Of a DNA stretch of 6,700 bases, positions 1 through 5,551 are shown piece after piece. The notes under the pieces were generated by a model. The model was not told where the DNA came from. It searched no databases and saw only the letters and a program-made list of their open reading frames with translations. The stretch comes from 2-01-FULL-49-22 sp964639445. GTDB taxonomy: Bacteria; Patescibacteriota; Saccharimonadia; Saccharimonadales; UBA10212. The DNA lies in the NCBI GenBank assembly GCA_964639445.1, contig CAZXDA010000036.1, positions 1 through 6,700 of the forward strand, given 5' to 3'. Position 1 is the first letter of the stretch. Every line of letters begins with the position of its first letter. The translations under genes were made by a program, and so were the position numbers.

Positions 1-117
1 TTGCCGGTTAATAAACTGCGCAAAGGTCGGCTTGCCAGATTGAAAATTTACAGAGGTAGCGAGCACTCGCACCAAGGCCAGAATCCGCAACCCATCTCTC
101 TGGAGGAGAAAGAATGA
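1..117 (+). CDS. rplM: 50S ribosomal protein L13, C-terminal end (5' truncated by window edge)
   Basis: The reading frame is open from base 1 to the TGA at 115-117 and gives 38 residues starting LPVNKLRKGRLARLKIY. This matches the L13 C-terminal signature, in which MLPxNKLGR is followed by a basic LKRLKVYxGxxHPHxxQ stretch; here the counterpart reads RLKIYRGSEHSHQGQNPQP. L13 is an early-assembly 50S protein that binds 23S rRNA. The stop overlaps the rpsI start by 4 bp (ATGA at 114-117), the classic rplM-rpsI pair, which implies translational coupling. The assignment rests on a short fragment but is strengthened by the neighbour. The upstream part lies outside the window. Confidence 0.9.
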   Translation: MPVNKLRKGRLARLKIYRGSEHSHQGQNPQPISLEEKE

Positions 118-536
118 AGAATAATTATTTCTACGGACTAGGGCGACGTAAAAGCTCAACCGCACGGGTACGCCTGCAGGGCAACCCTTCGACTACGCTC
201 AAGGCAAGGAAGGGCGACTTTGTGGTTAACGGCAAGCCGTTAGTAGATTACCTGGGAGGCAGTAAATACCTTCATCACGAACTGCTTAAGCCATTTTATG
301 CCCTAGAGCTTGATCCGGAAAACTTTGCCGTTAGCGTAAAAGTAAGCGGCGGCGGTCATGCCAGCCAGGTTGATGCTATCCGACTCGGAATTGCCAAAGC
401 CCTGGTTGAGCTTAATGAAGATTCTAGAGGCACGCTTAGACGAGCAGAGCTGCTTGGCCGCGACCCAAGAGAAAAAGAGCGCAAAAAGTTCGGCCGTCTA
501 GGCGCCCGCAAAAAGCAACAATACACGAAACGCTAA
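114..536 (+). CDS. rpsI: 30S ribosomal protein S9
   Basis: The product has 140 residues, close to the usual 130-ish for bacterial S9. The N-terminus YFYGLGRRKSSTARVRL is the hallmark S9 opening (GxGRRKxxxARV). The middle holds the SGGGHASQVDAIRLGIAKAL block (residues about 78-97), equivalent to GGGxxGQAxAIRxGIARAL. The C-terminus ends in a basic tail finishing YTKR, the counterpart of QFSKR, which reaches the P-site tRNA in the 30S subunit. The ATG at 114 is preceded by a strong Shine-Dalgarno GGAGGAG (102-108) and overlaps the rplM stop by 4 bp. Nothing looks truncated or odd. The TAA stop lies within the left arm of an inverted repeat at 531-564. Confidence 0.97.
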   Translation: MKNNYFYGLGRRKSSTARVRLQGNPSTTLKARKGDFVVNGKPLVDYLGGSKYLHHELLKPFYALELDPENFAVSVKVSGGGHASQVDAIRLGIAKALVELNEDSRGTLRRAELLGRDPREKERKKFGRLGARKKQQYTKR

Positions 537-564
537 AATACTTAACAAGTCAAGCATTTTAGCG
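531..564 (+). terminator. Inverted repeat over the rpsI stop; candidate 3' hairpin/terminator
   Basis: CGCTAAAAT at 531-539 is perfectly complementary to ATTTTAGCG at 556-564 (9 bp). A smaller ACTT/AAGT stem (540-543 with 547-550, loop AAC) nests inside, with CAAGC unpaired on the 3' side. The left arm contains the rpsI TAA stop. The sequence after the stem is CAATTTACAATT, so there is no true U-tract on the + strand. It therefore departs from a textbook intrinsic terminator and may instead protect the 3' end of the ribosomal-protein mRNA. Confidence 0.45.
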
Positions 565-663
565 CAATTTACAATTCACAATTTACAATTTTCAATGAAT
601 TATCAATGATCAATGTTTAATGAAAAATTAATGTGAAATGTGAAATGAAAAATGTAAAATGGA
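565..663. repeat. AT-rich array of degenerate 7-bp units between rpsI and trpS
   Basis: The first five units are CAATTTA, CAATTCA, CAATTTA, CAATTTT, CAATGAA at 565-599, exactly 7 bp apart. The array then drifts to AATG-headed units. AATG begins at 594, 605, 612, 619, 630, 637, 644, 651 and 658, so spacing is 7 bp except for two 11-bp steps (7+4). Read on the minus strand, the right half becomes CATTTTA, CATTTTT, CATTTCA, CATTTCA, resembling the left half, so the array is a diverged inverted arrangement. It carries no ORF. It ends against the trpS start, where TAAAAT at 655-660 could act as a -10. Confidence 0.75.
633..660 (+). promoter_or_regulatory. Possible trpS promoter inside the heptad array
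   Basis: TAAAAT at 655-660 matches the -10 consensus at five of six bases. GTGAAA at 633-638 is a weak -35 at 16-bp spacing. The -10 ends 10 bp before the ATG at 670, the same distance as at the TPR gene, so any transcript would be nearly leaderless. Both hexamers are also part of the repeat units, so the match may be by chance; trpS could equally be read through from rpsI. Confidence 0.35.
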
Positions 664-669
664 ATGTAT

Positions 670-1701
670 ATGACTAAAGAGGTTGTTTTAACGGGCCTGC
701 GCTCTAACGCCGAGTTTCACATTGGCAACTACCTGGGCGCAATACTGCCGATGGTGGAGCTGCAGAAGAAACATGCCGGCCAGTACCAACTCAATATGTT
801 TATTCCTGATCTGCACAGCTTTACTACACCGATTGAACACGGCAAACTTTACGAGCAAACAATTGAAAATCTGAAAGTTTTTGTGGCGGCCGGCTTAGAT
901 ATCGAGCAACCGGATACCTATATCTACCGCCAAAGCTACATACCAGCGCACTCCGAAATGACATGGGTTTTAGATTGCTTTGCCTATTTTGGCGAACTTT
1001 CGCGCATGACCGAGTTCAAAGAAAAAAGCGAGCAGCAGGCCAATGTCAGTGTTGGTTTGTTTAATTATCCGGTGCTGATGGCGGCTGATATTTTGCTTTA
1101 TGGCGCTAAATGGGTGCCGGTGGGCGAGGATCAACGCCAGCATTTGGAGTTTGCGCGTGATATTGCCATGCGCCTGAACAATCGCTTTGGCGAACTATTT
1201 ACAGTGCCGGCCACCATTAAAGAGCAAGCCGATTTTGTCGGTACACGCGAACCGGTTAGAATCAGAAGCCTGCGCAATCCGAAGAGAAAAATGAGTAAGT
1301 CTGTTGAAGACCCAGCCGGTACCATTATGCTTACCGATAAGCCGGAAGAGGCCGCCACTAAAGTTATGTCTGCCACCACCGATTCAGCAGGCAGCATTAA
1401 ATATGACTGGCAGAATCAGCCGGGCGTAACCAACTTACTGCAAATTCTGGCTCTGCTCAGTGAGCAACCACAGTCAGAAATTAACCGGCAATGGGAAGGT
1501 AAAAACAGCTATAACGAGCTGAAATCAGAGGTAGCGGACAAGGCAAAAGGCTTCTTAGGCGATCTTCAGACTAAATTGGCAGCTGTTGACGAAGAAAAGC
1601 TGCTGCAAAAGCTAACAGCTGACGAGCAGGTCATGAGCAAGGTCGCCAATCAGACACTACTGAAAGTTCAGCAGGCGGTAGGGCTAAGACCAAATAAGTA
1701 G
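670..1701 (+). CDS. trpS: Tryptophanyl-tRNA synthetase (tryptophan--tRNA ligase)
   Basis: This cytoplasmic class Ic aminoacyl-tRNA synthetase charges tRNA-Trp. Counting from the upstream ATG at 664 (345 residues), HIGN at 19-22 is the HIGH motif and KMSKS at 209-213 is complete. TrpRS-specific blocks are present: DLHSFTT, the YFGELSRMTEFKEKS stretch, and NYPVLMAADILLY followed by PVGEDQRQHLEFARDIAMRLN. Length is normal for bacterial TrpRS. The usual PSG before HIGH is replaced by SNA (LRSNAEFHIGN). The start is ambiguous: ATG 664 has no room for an RBS, whereas ATG 670 gives the typical MTKEVVLTG start with GGA at 661-663 six bases upstream, so I prefer 670. It is followed after 3 bp by the RluA-family gene, suggesting one operon. 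Its cognate tRNA-Trp lies at 5794-5868. Confidence 0.96.
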   Translation: MTKEVVLTGLRSNAEFHIGNYLGAILPMVELQKKHAGQYQLNMFIPDLHSFTTPIEHGKLYEQTIENLKVFVAAGLDIEQPDTYIYRQSYIPAHSEMTWVLDCFAYFGELSRMTEFKEKSEQQANVSVGLFNYPVLMAADILLYGAKWVPVGEDQRQHLEFARDIAMRLNNRFGELFTVPATIKEQADFVGTREPVRIRSLRNPKRKMSKSVEDPAGTIMLTDKPEEAATKVMSATTDSAGSIKYDWQNQPGVTNLLQILALLSEQPQSEINRQWEGKNSYNELKSEVADKAKGFLGDLQTKLAAVDEEKLLQKLTADEQVMSKVANQTLLKVQQAVGLRPNK

Positions 1702-1704
1702 CAA

Positions 1705-2577
1705 GTGAAGGAATTTGTCGTCACAGAGGAATGGTCGGGGCAGCGGGCGGATGTTTTTGTGTCTAAACAATACTCGGATTTTACCCGTTCAGCTCTAAGC
1801 CGACTCTTTGATGAGAGCTTGGTTTTAGTAAATGGCCATGCGGTTAAGGCCGGCCATAAACTACGCAGCAAAGACAAAGTTGCAATTGATGATAAACTTC
1901 TAAACTTAGAGCCGCCGAAAATTAAGCTGCCAATTGTATATGAAGACGATGATGTAATTGTCATTAATAAACCGGCCGGAATTTTAACGCACGCCAAAGG
2001 CGCTCTTAACTTAGAAAGCACTGCCGCCAGTTTTATAAAAGATAAAATTACTGACCCAAAGCTAACGGGCAACAGGGCTGGAATCGTCCACCGGTTGGAT
2101 AGAGCAACGAGTGGTTTGATGATCACCGCCAAAAATACTAAGGCCCTGGCTTACCTACAAAAACAATTTTCAACCCGCAAGGTTAAAAAAACGTATCTGG
2201 CAATTGTAGAGGGCTGGCCCAGCCCGCCAGAAGCCATAATTGACGCCCCGATTGCCCGCAACCCCAAAAGGCCGCAGACATTCCGCGTCAGCCCCTTAGG
2301 TAAATCGGCCAAAACAGAGTGTAGAGTTATAGAAAATTTCAAAAAAGGTGGGCAAAATTTTTCGCTGGTTGAGCTGAAACCACTAACCGGCCGCACACAC
2401 CAAATCAGAGTTCATATGGCCTACATTGGCAATCCGGTGGTGGGCGACATTGTTTATGGACATGATGGCAGAGAAATGTTACTACATGCAAAAAAGCTGG
2501 AACTGAATTTGCCAAACGGGCGGCCTAAAACTTTTACGGCTCCTACTCCTAAAGTTTTTGAGGAATTCAGCAAATGA
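1705..2577 (+). CDS. RluA/RluD-family 23S rRNA pseudouridine synthase with S4 domain
   Basis: The enzyme isomerises specific uridines to pseudouridine in rRNA. The 290-residue product has an N-terminal S4 RNA-binding domain (about residues 14-62, RADVFVSKQ through KLRSKDKVAI) and then the RluA catalytic domain. HRLDRATSG at 129-137 is the diagnostic motif with the catalytic Asp at D132. DDDVIVINKPAGILTHA and GRTHQIRVH (229-237) are the other conserved blocks, followed by NPVVGDIVYG. The S4 plus RluA layout is that of RluC/RluD; which uridine is the target cannot be told here. The GTG start at 1705 lies 3 bp after the trpS stop and has no clear Shine-Dalgarno. The TGA stop overlaps the next start (ATGA, 2574-2577), so translation is probably coupled along trpS, this gene and holB. 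Confidence 0.94.
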   Translation: MKEFVVTEEWSGQRADVFVSKQYSDFTRSALSRLFDESLVLVNGHAVKAGHKLRSKDKVAIDDKLLNLEPPKIKLPIVYEDDDVIVINKPAGILTHAKGALNLESTAASFIKDKITDPKLTGNRAGIVHRLDRATSGLMITAKNTKALAYLQKQFSTRKVKKTYLAIVEGWPSPPEAIIDAPIARNPKRPQTFRVSPLGKSAKTECRVIENFKKGGQNFSLVELKPLTGRTHQIRVHMAYIGNPVVGDIVYGHDGREMLLHAKKLELNLPNGRPKTFTAPTPKVFEEFSK

Positions 2578-3470
2578 GCGCTCGGCAACTTAATGAGCTT
2601 TTGTTACATACAGAAACCAAGAAGCAAGTTATAAATTTGCTTAAAAAGCCATCGAACTCGGTTTTGATTTTGGGCGCAAACGGCAGTGGCAAATTAACGC
2701 TGGCTAAGGCTTTAGCAGCGAAACTGCTCAACCTAAAATTAGCGGCAGAGCTGACTAAATACCCTTATTTTTGGCACGTTCAAAAGGCGAACGATAGGCA
2801 AGACATTTCGATTGATGCTATCAGGCAAGTTATCCGCATGCTTAAACTAAAAACAACCGGTTCAGGCGCGATCCGCAGAGTCATATTGATTGAAGATGCT
2901 CAGAATTTAAGCCAGGAAGCCCAAAATGCCATTTTAAAAATCCTGGAAGAGCCTGCCACCGACACTGTATTTTTGCTTACAGCTCCATACGCGCTTAGCT
3001 TGCTGCCTACCATTGTTTCTCGTTGCCAAATCTTGCATGTTTATCCGGTCAGTAAAGTTCAAACGGTTGATTATTTTTCTAAAAACTACAGTCTTAAAAA
3101 AATTGAAACAACTTGGCAGCTTGGCCAAGGCGCGCCGGCGCTTATGCAAGCCCTTCTAGATGATGATAGCAGCCATCAACTTAAACAGGCGGTTGATCAA
3201 GTCAAGGCTTTTCTTAAGCAGCCAAAATACGAGCGCTTACTAACTATGGATAAGCTCATTAAAAATAAAGATGATTATCGCGTGTTTTTAGAGGCGCTAT
3301 CTAGAGTTCTAACGGCCCTCCATTATTCTGCTGTATCTAGAAACAATATAAAGCAATCTGATAAACTGCTCCACGATAGAAGGCTACTGATGAGCGTTAC
3401 CTCTGGAATTGACAAAAATGCCAATCTAAAATTAAGCAATCTTAAACTGCTGCTTAACATAAACCTCTAG
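2574..3470 (+). CDS. holB: DNA polymerase III delta'-like clamp-loader subunit (AAA+)
   Basis: Delta' is the stator subunit of the clamp loader that opens the sliding clamp at replication forks. The 298-residue product has a P-loop GANGSGKLT at 34-42, a Walker B-like strand VILIEDAQ at 103-110 followed by EAQNAILKILEEP, and a sensor-1 region leading to LLPTIVSRCQ with the SRC motif at 149-151. The LLKxLEEP-type stretch and the SRCQ are typical of DnaX/HolB proteins. There is no four-Cys zinc module, and the C-terminal domain is short and divergent. The P-loop has Leu41 where Ser/Thr is expected, and Walker B reads EDAQ, so ATP hydrolysis is doubtful, as is usual for delta'. The gene starts inside the stop of the preceding gene. 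A DnaX-like paralogue is the main alternative; shortness and degenerate motifs favour delta'. Confidence 0.82.
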   Translation: MSARQLNELLLHTETKKQVINLLKKPSNSVLILGANGSGKLTLAKALAAKLLNLKLAAELTKYPYFWHVQKANDRQDISIDAIRQVIRMLKLKTTGSGAIRRVILIEDAQNLSQEAQNAILKILEEPATDTVFLLTAPYALSLLPTIVSRCQILHVYPVSKVQTVDYFSKNYSLKKIETTWQLGQGAPALMQALLDDDSSHQLKQAVDQVKAFLKQPKYERLLTMDKLIKNKDDYRVFLEALSRVLTALHYSAVSRNNIKQSDKLLHDRRLLMSVTSGIDKNANLKLSNLKLLLNINL

Positions 3471-3471
3471 A

Positions 3472-3480
3472 TGTTATAAT
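3472..3480 (+). promoter_or_regulatory. Extended -10 promoter for the TPR gene
   Basis: TG-T-TATAAT, a perfect consensus -10 hexamer (3475-3480) with the extended TG, lies just after the holB stop. No good -35 is visible (TTAACA at 3454-3459 sits only 15 bp away). Transcription would start near 3487, about 3 nt before the ATG at 3490, so the mRNA is predicted to be nearly leaderless. Confidence 0.65.
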
Positions 3481-3489
3481 TGACGAGGC

Positions 3490-4143
3490 ATGTATGCCCT
3501 ATTGCTTTTGGTTGTGATGGCCTATTTTATTCTGCGCCACAGCCACCACATAGATAAAGACAGCATGATGGTGCCGCGCCGAATTGGCGACCGCCTGACC
3601 CGGCTGTGGGCGATCGCTCACCATGGCATGCGCGAAAACCGCTTTTTGCGGGCAGAGAAGGCTCTTTTGACGATTCTTAAAATCGACGAAAAAAATGCGG
3701 CGGCCTACAACCGCCTCGGCATCCTGTACGCTAAGCAGCGCGAATATAAAGATGCCATTGATTGCTTCGAGATTGCCAGCTCGATTGAGCCAAGCGCCTC
3801 AAGCCTGCACAACCTCGGCTTTATTTATTACGAGACGGAAAATTATGAAAAAGCCGCCACCGCTTTTGAGCAAGCCCTGAAGCTGGAAGATAATTTAGCC
3901 GCCCGGCACATAGCCTATGCTAAGGTTCAAGAAAAACTAGGGAACGATAAGCTGATGCTGCAGGAGCTGGAAAAGGCCACCGAGCTTGAACCCAACCACG
4001 AGACATATAGTTTACTGATGAATGCCTATGAAGAGCGTGGGATGGTAGAAGAAGCGGCTAAAATTCGCCGCAAACTGGGGAGATCAACGACTATTGCCAA
4101 ACGCCCGCGGCGCGTGCTGCGCCCCCGCCGCGTTGTTATATAA
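3490..4143 (+). CDS. N-terminally anchored tetratricopeptide-repeat (TPR) protein
   Basis: The 217-residue product opens with a short hydrophobic stretch (residues about 3-15, ALLLLVVMAYFIL), probably a membrane anchor or uncleaved signal. It then carries roughly four to five TPR units between 38 and 197; the clearest are 71-104 (AAYNRLGILYAKQREYKDAI onward) and 105-137 (LHNLGFIYYETENYEKAATA onward), with the W/L-G-Y-A-P pattern of TPR helices. TPRs act as protein-binding scaffolds; the partner is unknown. The C-terminus is strongly basic, with RPRRV twice (206-210 and 211-215 region). An in-frame TGA at 3481-3483 prevents a longer start. GAGG at 3485-3488 sits only 1 nt from the ATG, too close to serve as a normal RBS. 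The gene is visibly GC-richer than holB before it and appears to be its own transcription unit. Confidence 0.85.
   Translation: MYALLLLVVMAYFILRHSHHIDKDSMMVPRRIGDRLTRLWAIAHHGMRENRFLRAEKALLTILKIDEKNAAAYNRLGILYAKQREYKDAIDCFEIASSIEPSASSLHNLGFIYYETENYEKAATAFEQALKLEDNLAARHIAYAKVQEKLGNDKLMLQELEKATELEPNHETYSLLMNAYEERGMVEEAAKIRRKLGRSTTIAKRPRRVLRPRRVVI
4106..4132 (+). other. GC-rich inverted repeat in the TPR gene's 3' end
   Basis: CGCGGCG at 4106-4112 pairs with CGCCGCG at 4126-4132; an alternative nested stem is GGCGC/GCGCC (4109-4113 with 4119-4123, loop GTGCT). It is followed by TTGTTATATAAG. The hairpin lies inside the codons for the repeated RPRRV tail. It could attenuate or terminate transcription, but the downstream T-rich stretch is interrupted, and the arginine-codon repeat alone might create it. 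Confidence 0.35.
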
Positions 4144-4161
4144 GCAGTAGTTTGCTAAAAT
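4133..4161 (+). promoter_or_regulatory. Promoter for the tRNA-Thr/tRNA-Tyr/DHH gene unit
   Basis: The -35 TTGTTA (4133-4138; 4 of 6 consensus) is exactly 17 bp from TAAAAT (4156-4161), which has an extended TG at 4153-4154. Initiation would fall near 4168, a few bases before the tRNA-Thr acceptor start at 4172. The -35 overlaps the last codons of the TPR gene. Confidence 0.75.
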
Positions 4162-4171
4162 AACAGAGGTC

Positions 4172-4248
4172 GCCGCCTTAGCTCAGTTGGCCAGAGCGTT
4201 GGTTTTGTAAACCAAATGTCGTCGGTTCGAATCCGACAGGCGGCTCCA
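4172..4248 (+). tRNA. tRNA-Thr (anticodon TGT)
   Basis: The acceptor arm GCCGCCT (4172-4178) pairs with AGGCGGC (4238-4244), followed by discriminator T and encoded CCA (4246-4248). The D arm GCTCAGTTGGCCAGAGC, the anticodon stem TTGGT/ACCAA with loop TTTGTAA (anticodon TGT) and the T arm with GGTTCGAATC are all regular. G1-C72 and C2-G71, known ThrRS determinants, are present. It reads ACA codons, and by wobble other ACN codons. It is 77 nt long and only 2 bp separate it from tRNA-Tyr. Confidence 0.96.
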
Positions 4249-4250
4249 TT

Positions 4251-4337
4251 GCTGGGGTACTCAAGCGGCCAACGAGGGCTGACTGTAAATCAGCTGGCTT
4301 TATGCCTACGGGGGTTCGAATCCCTCCCCCAGCACCA
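4251..4337 (+). tRNA. tRNA-Tyr (anticodon GTA)
   Basis: This is an 87-nt type II tRNA. The acceptor GCTGGGG (4251-4257) pairs with CCCCAGC (4327-4333), then discriminator A and encoded CCA (4335-4337). The anticodon stem GCTGA/TCAGC encloses CTGTAAA (anticodon GTA). A long variable arm (around CTGGCTTTATGCCTAC) and the T loop TTCGAAT are clear. The long variable arm is the bacterial tRNA-Tyr hallmark. The next CDS begins 5 nt after the CCA. Confidence 0.96.
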
Positions 4338-4342
4338 AAATT

Positions 4343-5392
4343 ATGAATAATCAAATCAAACAATTTAAAACCTTGGTGGAACAAGCTAAGGTTATTCTAA
4401 TAACATCACATATTTCGCCGGATCCGGATGCTGTTTGTTCGGTGCTGCTAATGGGAACCGCTCTAAAAGCAAACTTTCCAGATAAAAAAATTGAAATGGT
4501 TTTGGAAGAGACGCCGGCTAATGATTTGTCCTTTTTGACAGATTTCAGCGGCCTTAAATTTAAAAACGTGCTAGTCGCTACCGAGAATTTTAAACCTGAC
4601 CTTTTCATACTACTAGATAGCGGCAACCTAAAGCGCTGCAGTAGAAATGAGGCTGCACAGCTCCGCCAGTTTTTGAAAAAATCCGGCTGCGCTACCATCA
4701 TTATTGACCACCACGAGGAAGAAGGCAGAGAGGAAGTAGGTCTTTACATCAATAATCACCGCCCCGCCACCGTGCAAGAAATTTATGAGCTTTTATTCAA
4801 CCAACTCCATTTTAAAAAACCAGATGGATACGCTCAAACCGCCTTGCTAGGAATCATAAGCGACACTGCCCGGCACAAATTTGATAATCCCTATCACCGT
4901 ATAACATATGCTATTGTTAGCGATTTGCTTGATGCCGGCGCCAGCATTGAACAGCTGGAGACCAGAATGGAACGCTACAGCTCAGATGAACTAGAGGTCT
5001 TAAACAACCTGATAAGTCATATCACAGACAGTGGCAGGGGGTATACTTATAGCTTTGTAGATGACGATTTTAGCAAAAAATGGGCTGGAAATGATCGCTC
5101 AGTTGATGCATTCAAACGGGGTTGCGACATATTCACCGCGCAATTTCTGAAAAATTTCAAAAAAAATATGTGGGGGTTTATGGTTCATCCGGATTTAGTA
5201 GCCGGTAAAGGCAATTATAGCGTGTCTTTTAGGGCTGTCGGTGGGGTTAAAGATGTTTCAAAATTGGCATTGGCTCTAGGAGGCGGCGGGCACAAGCCGG
5301 CCGCCGGCGCCAGAGGCATTATGGCCTCAGACGTCAAATCCGCCGTCAAATTCGTCCAATCTGTTATAGAAGAGCCTCGTTTAGTAAAATAG
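4343..5392 (+). CDS. DHH/DHHA1 phosphoesterase, NrnA-like (oligoribonuclease/PAP phosphatase type)
   Basis: Members of this family are manganese-dependent and degrade nanoRNA or dephosphorylate 3',5'-pAp. The 349-residue product shows all metal-binding motifs: HISPDPDA with H23, D27 and D29; D92 in LLDSG; the family-naming D122-H123-H124 in IIDHHEEE; D174 in GIISDTA. The C-terminal DHHA1 domain ends in GGGGHKPAAG (313-322), the substrate-binding signature. Length and layout fit NrnA/YtqI rather than RecJ; a c-di-AMP phosphodiesterase activity (GdpP type) is possible, but the GdpP membrane and sensor domains are absent. The ATG follows the tRNA-Tyr CCA by only AAATT, with no Shine-Dalgarno outside the tRNA. 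The gene is therefore probably co-transcribed with the two tRNAs and freed by tRNA 3' processing. An RNA-turnover enzyme fits this context. Confidence 0.88.
   Translation: MNNQIKQFKTLVEQAKVILITSHISPDPDAVCSVLLMGTALKANFPDKKIEMVLEETPANDLSFLTDFSGLKFKNVLVATENFKPDLFILLDSGNLKRCSRNEAAQLRQFLKKSGCATIIIDHHEEEGREEVGLYINNHRPATVQEIYELLFNQLHFKKPDGYAQTALLGIISDTARHKFDNPYHRITYAIVSDLLDAGASIEQLETRMERYSSDELEVLNNLISHITDSGRGYTYSFVDDDFSKKWAGNDRSVDAFKRGCDIFTAQFLKNFKKNMWGFMVHPDLVAGKGNYSVSFRAVGGVKDVSKLALALGGGGHKPAAGARGIMASDVKSAVKFVQSVIEEPRLVK
5361..5390 (+). promoter_or_regulatory. Possible promoter for tRNA-Thr(GGT)
   Basis: TAAAAT at 5385-5390 lies inside TTTAGTAAAAT at the end of the DHH gene, 16 bp before the tRNA-Thr acceptor. 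CTGTTA at 5361-5366 is a weak -35 with an 18-bp spacer. The extended TG seen in the other promoters is changed to AG. The tRNA might alternatively be read through from the upstream unit. Confidence 0.45.
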
Positions 5393-5406
5393 ATTAGGTC
5401 GCTTAA

Positions 5407-5481
5407 GCCGCGATAGCTCAGTGGTAGAGCACGTGCATGGTAAGCACGGGGTCACGAGTTCAATCCTCGTTCGCGGCTCCA
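5407..5481 (+). tRNA. tRNA-Thr (anticodon GGT)
   Basis: The acceptor GCCGCGA (5407-5413) pairs with TCGCGGC (5471-5477), followed by T and encoded CCA (5479-5481). The anticodon stem CGTGC/GCACG encloses the loop ATGGTAA (anticodon GGT). The D arm GCTC/GAGC and T arm ACGAG/CTCGT are intact. It has the same G1-C72, C2-G71 and discriminator T as the other tRNA-Thr at 4172. It reads ACC/ACU. A T-rich run (TTGTTTTTA) follows the CCA and may terminate transcription while also carrying the rpmG -35. Confidence 0.96.
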
Positions 5482-5510
5482 TTGTTTTTATATCTGTTAT
5501 TTGCTAGTAT
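5482..5510 (+). promoter_or_regulatory. rpmG promoter
   Basis: TTGTTT (5482-5487) is 17 bp from TAGTAT (5505-5510), which is preceded by an extended TG (5502-5503). The sequence TTTGCTAGTAT closely matches TTTGCTAAAAT at 4151-4161. Initiation near 5517 would give a leader of about 35 nt before the rpmG ATG. Confidence 0.65.
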
Positions 5511-5551
5511 TTTGGGGATATAGTTTACCATGAGCGAACGGAGTGAGTCGA

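Noticed and set aside
565..663. CRISPR array
   Set aside because: The units are 7 bp, degenerate and contiguous, without spacers, and there are no cas genes.
4178..4384. Minus-strand ORF of 68 codons across the two tRNAs with GGIRTPVG and PVGFEPTTF-like words
   Set aside because: These words are the well-known artefact of translating tRNA genes on the antisense strand. The region is fully explained by tRNA-Thr and tRNA-Tyr.
1131..4701. Several long minus-strand ORFs inside trpS, the RluA-family gene, holB and the DHH gene, and a + frame ORF inside the TPR gene
   Set aside because: They are out-of-frame shadows of strongly supported genes and show no recognisable domain.
5543..5551. GTG at 5543 as the rpmG start
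   Set aside because: The GGAG at 5540-5543 would overlap it, whereas ATG 5552 has normal spacing and gives the typical MAKK opening.
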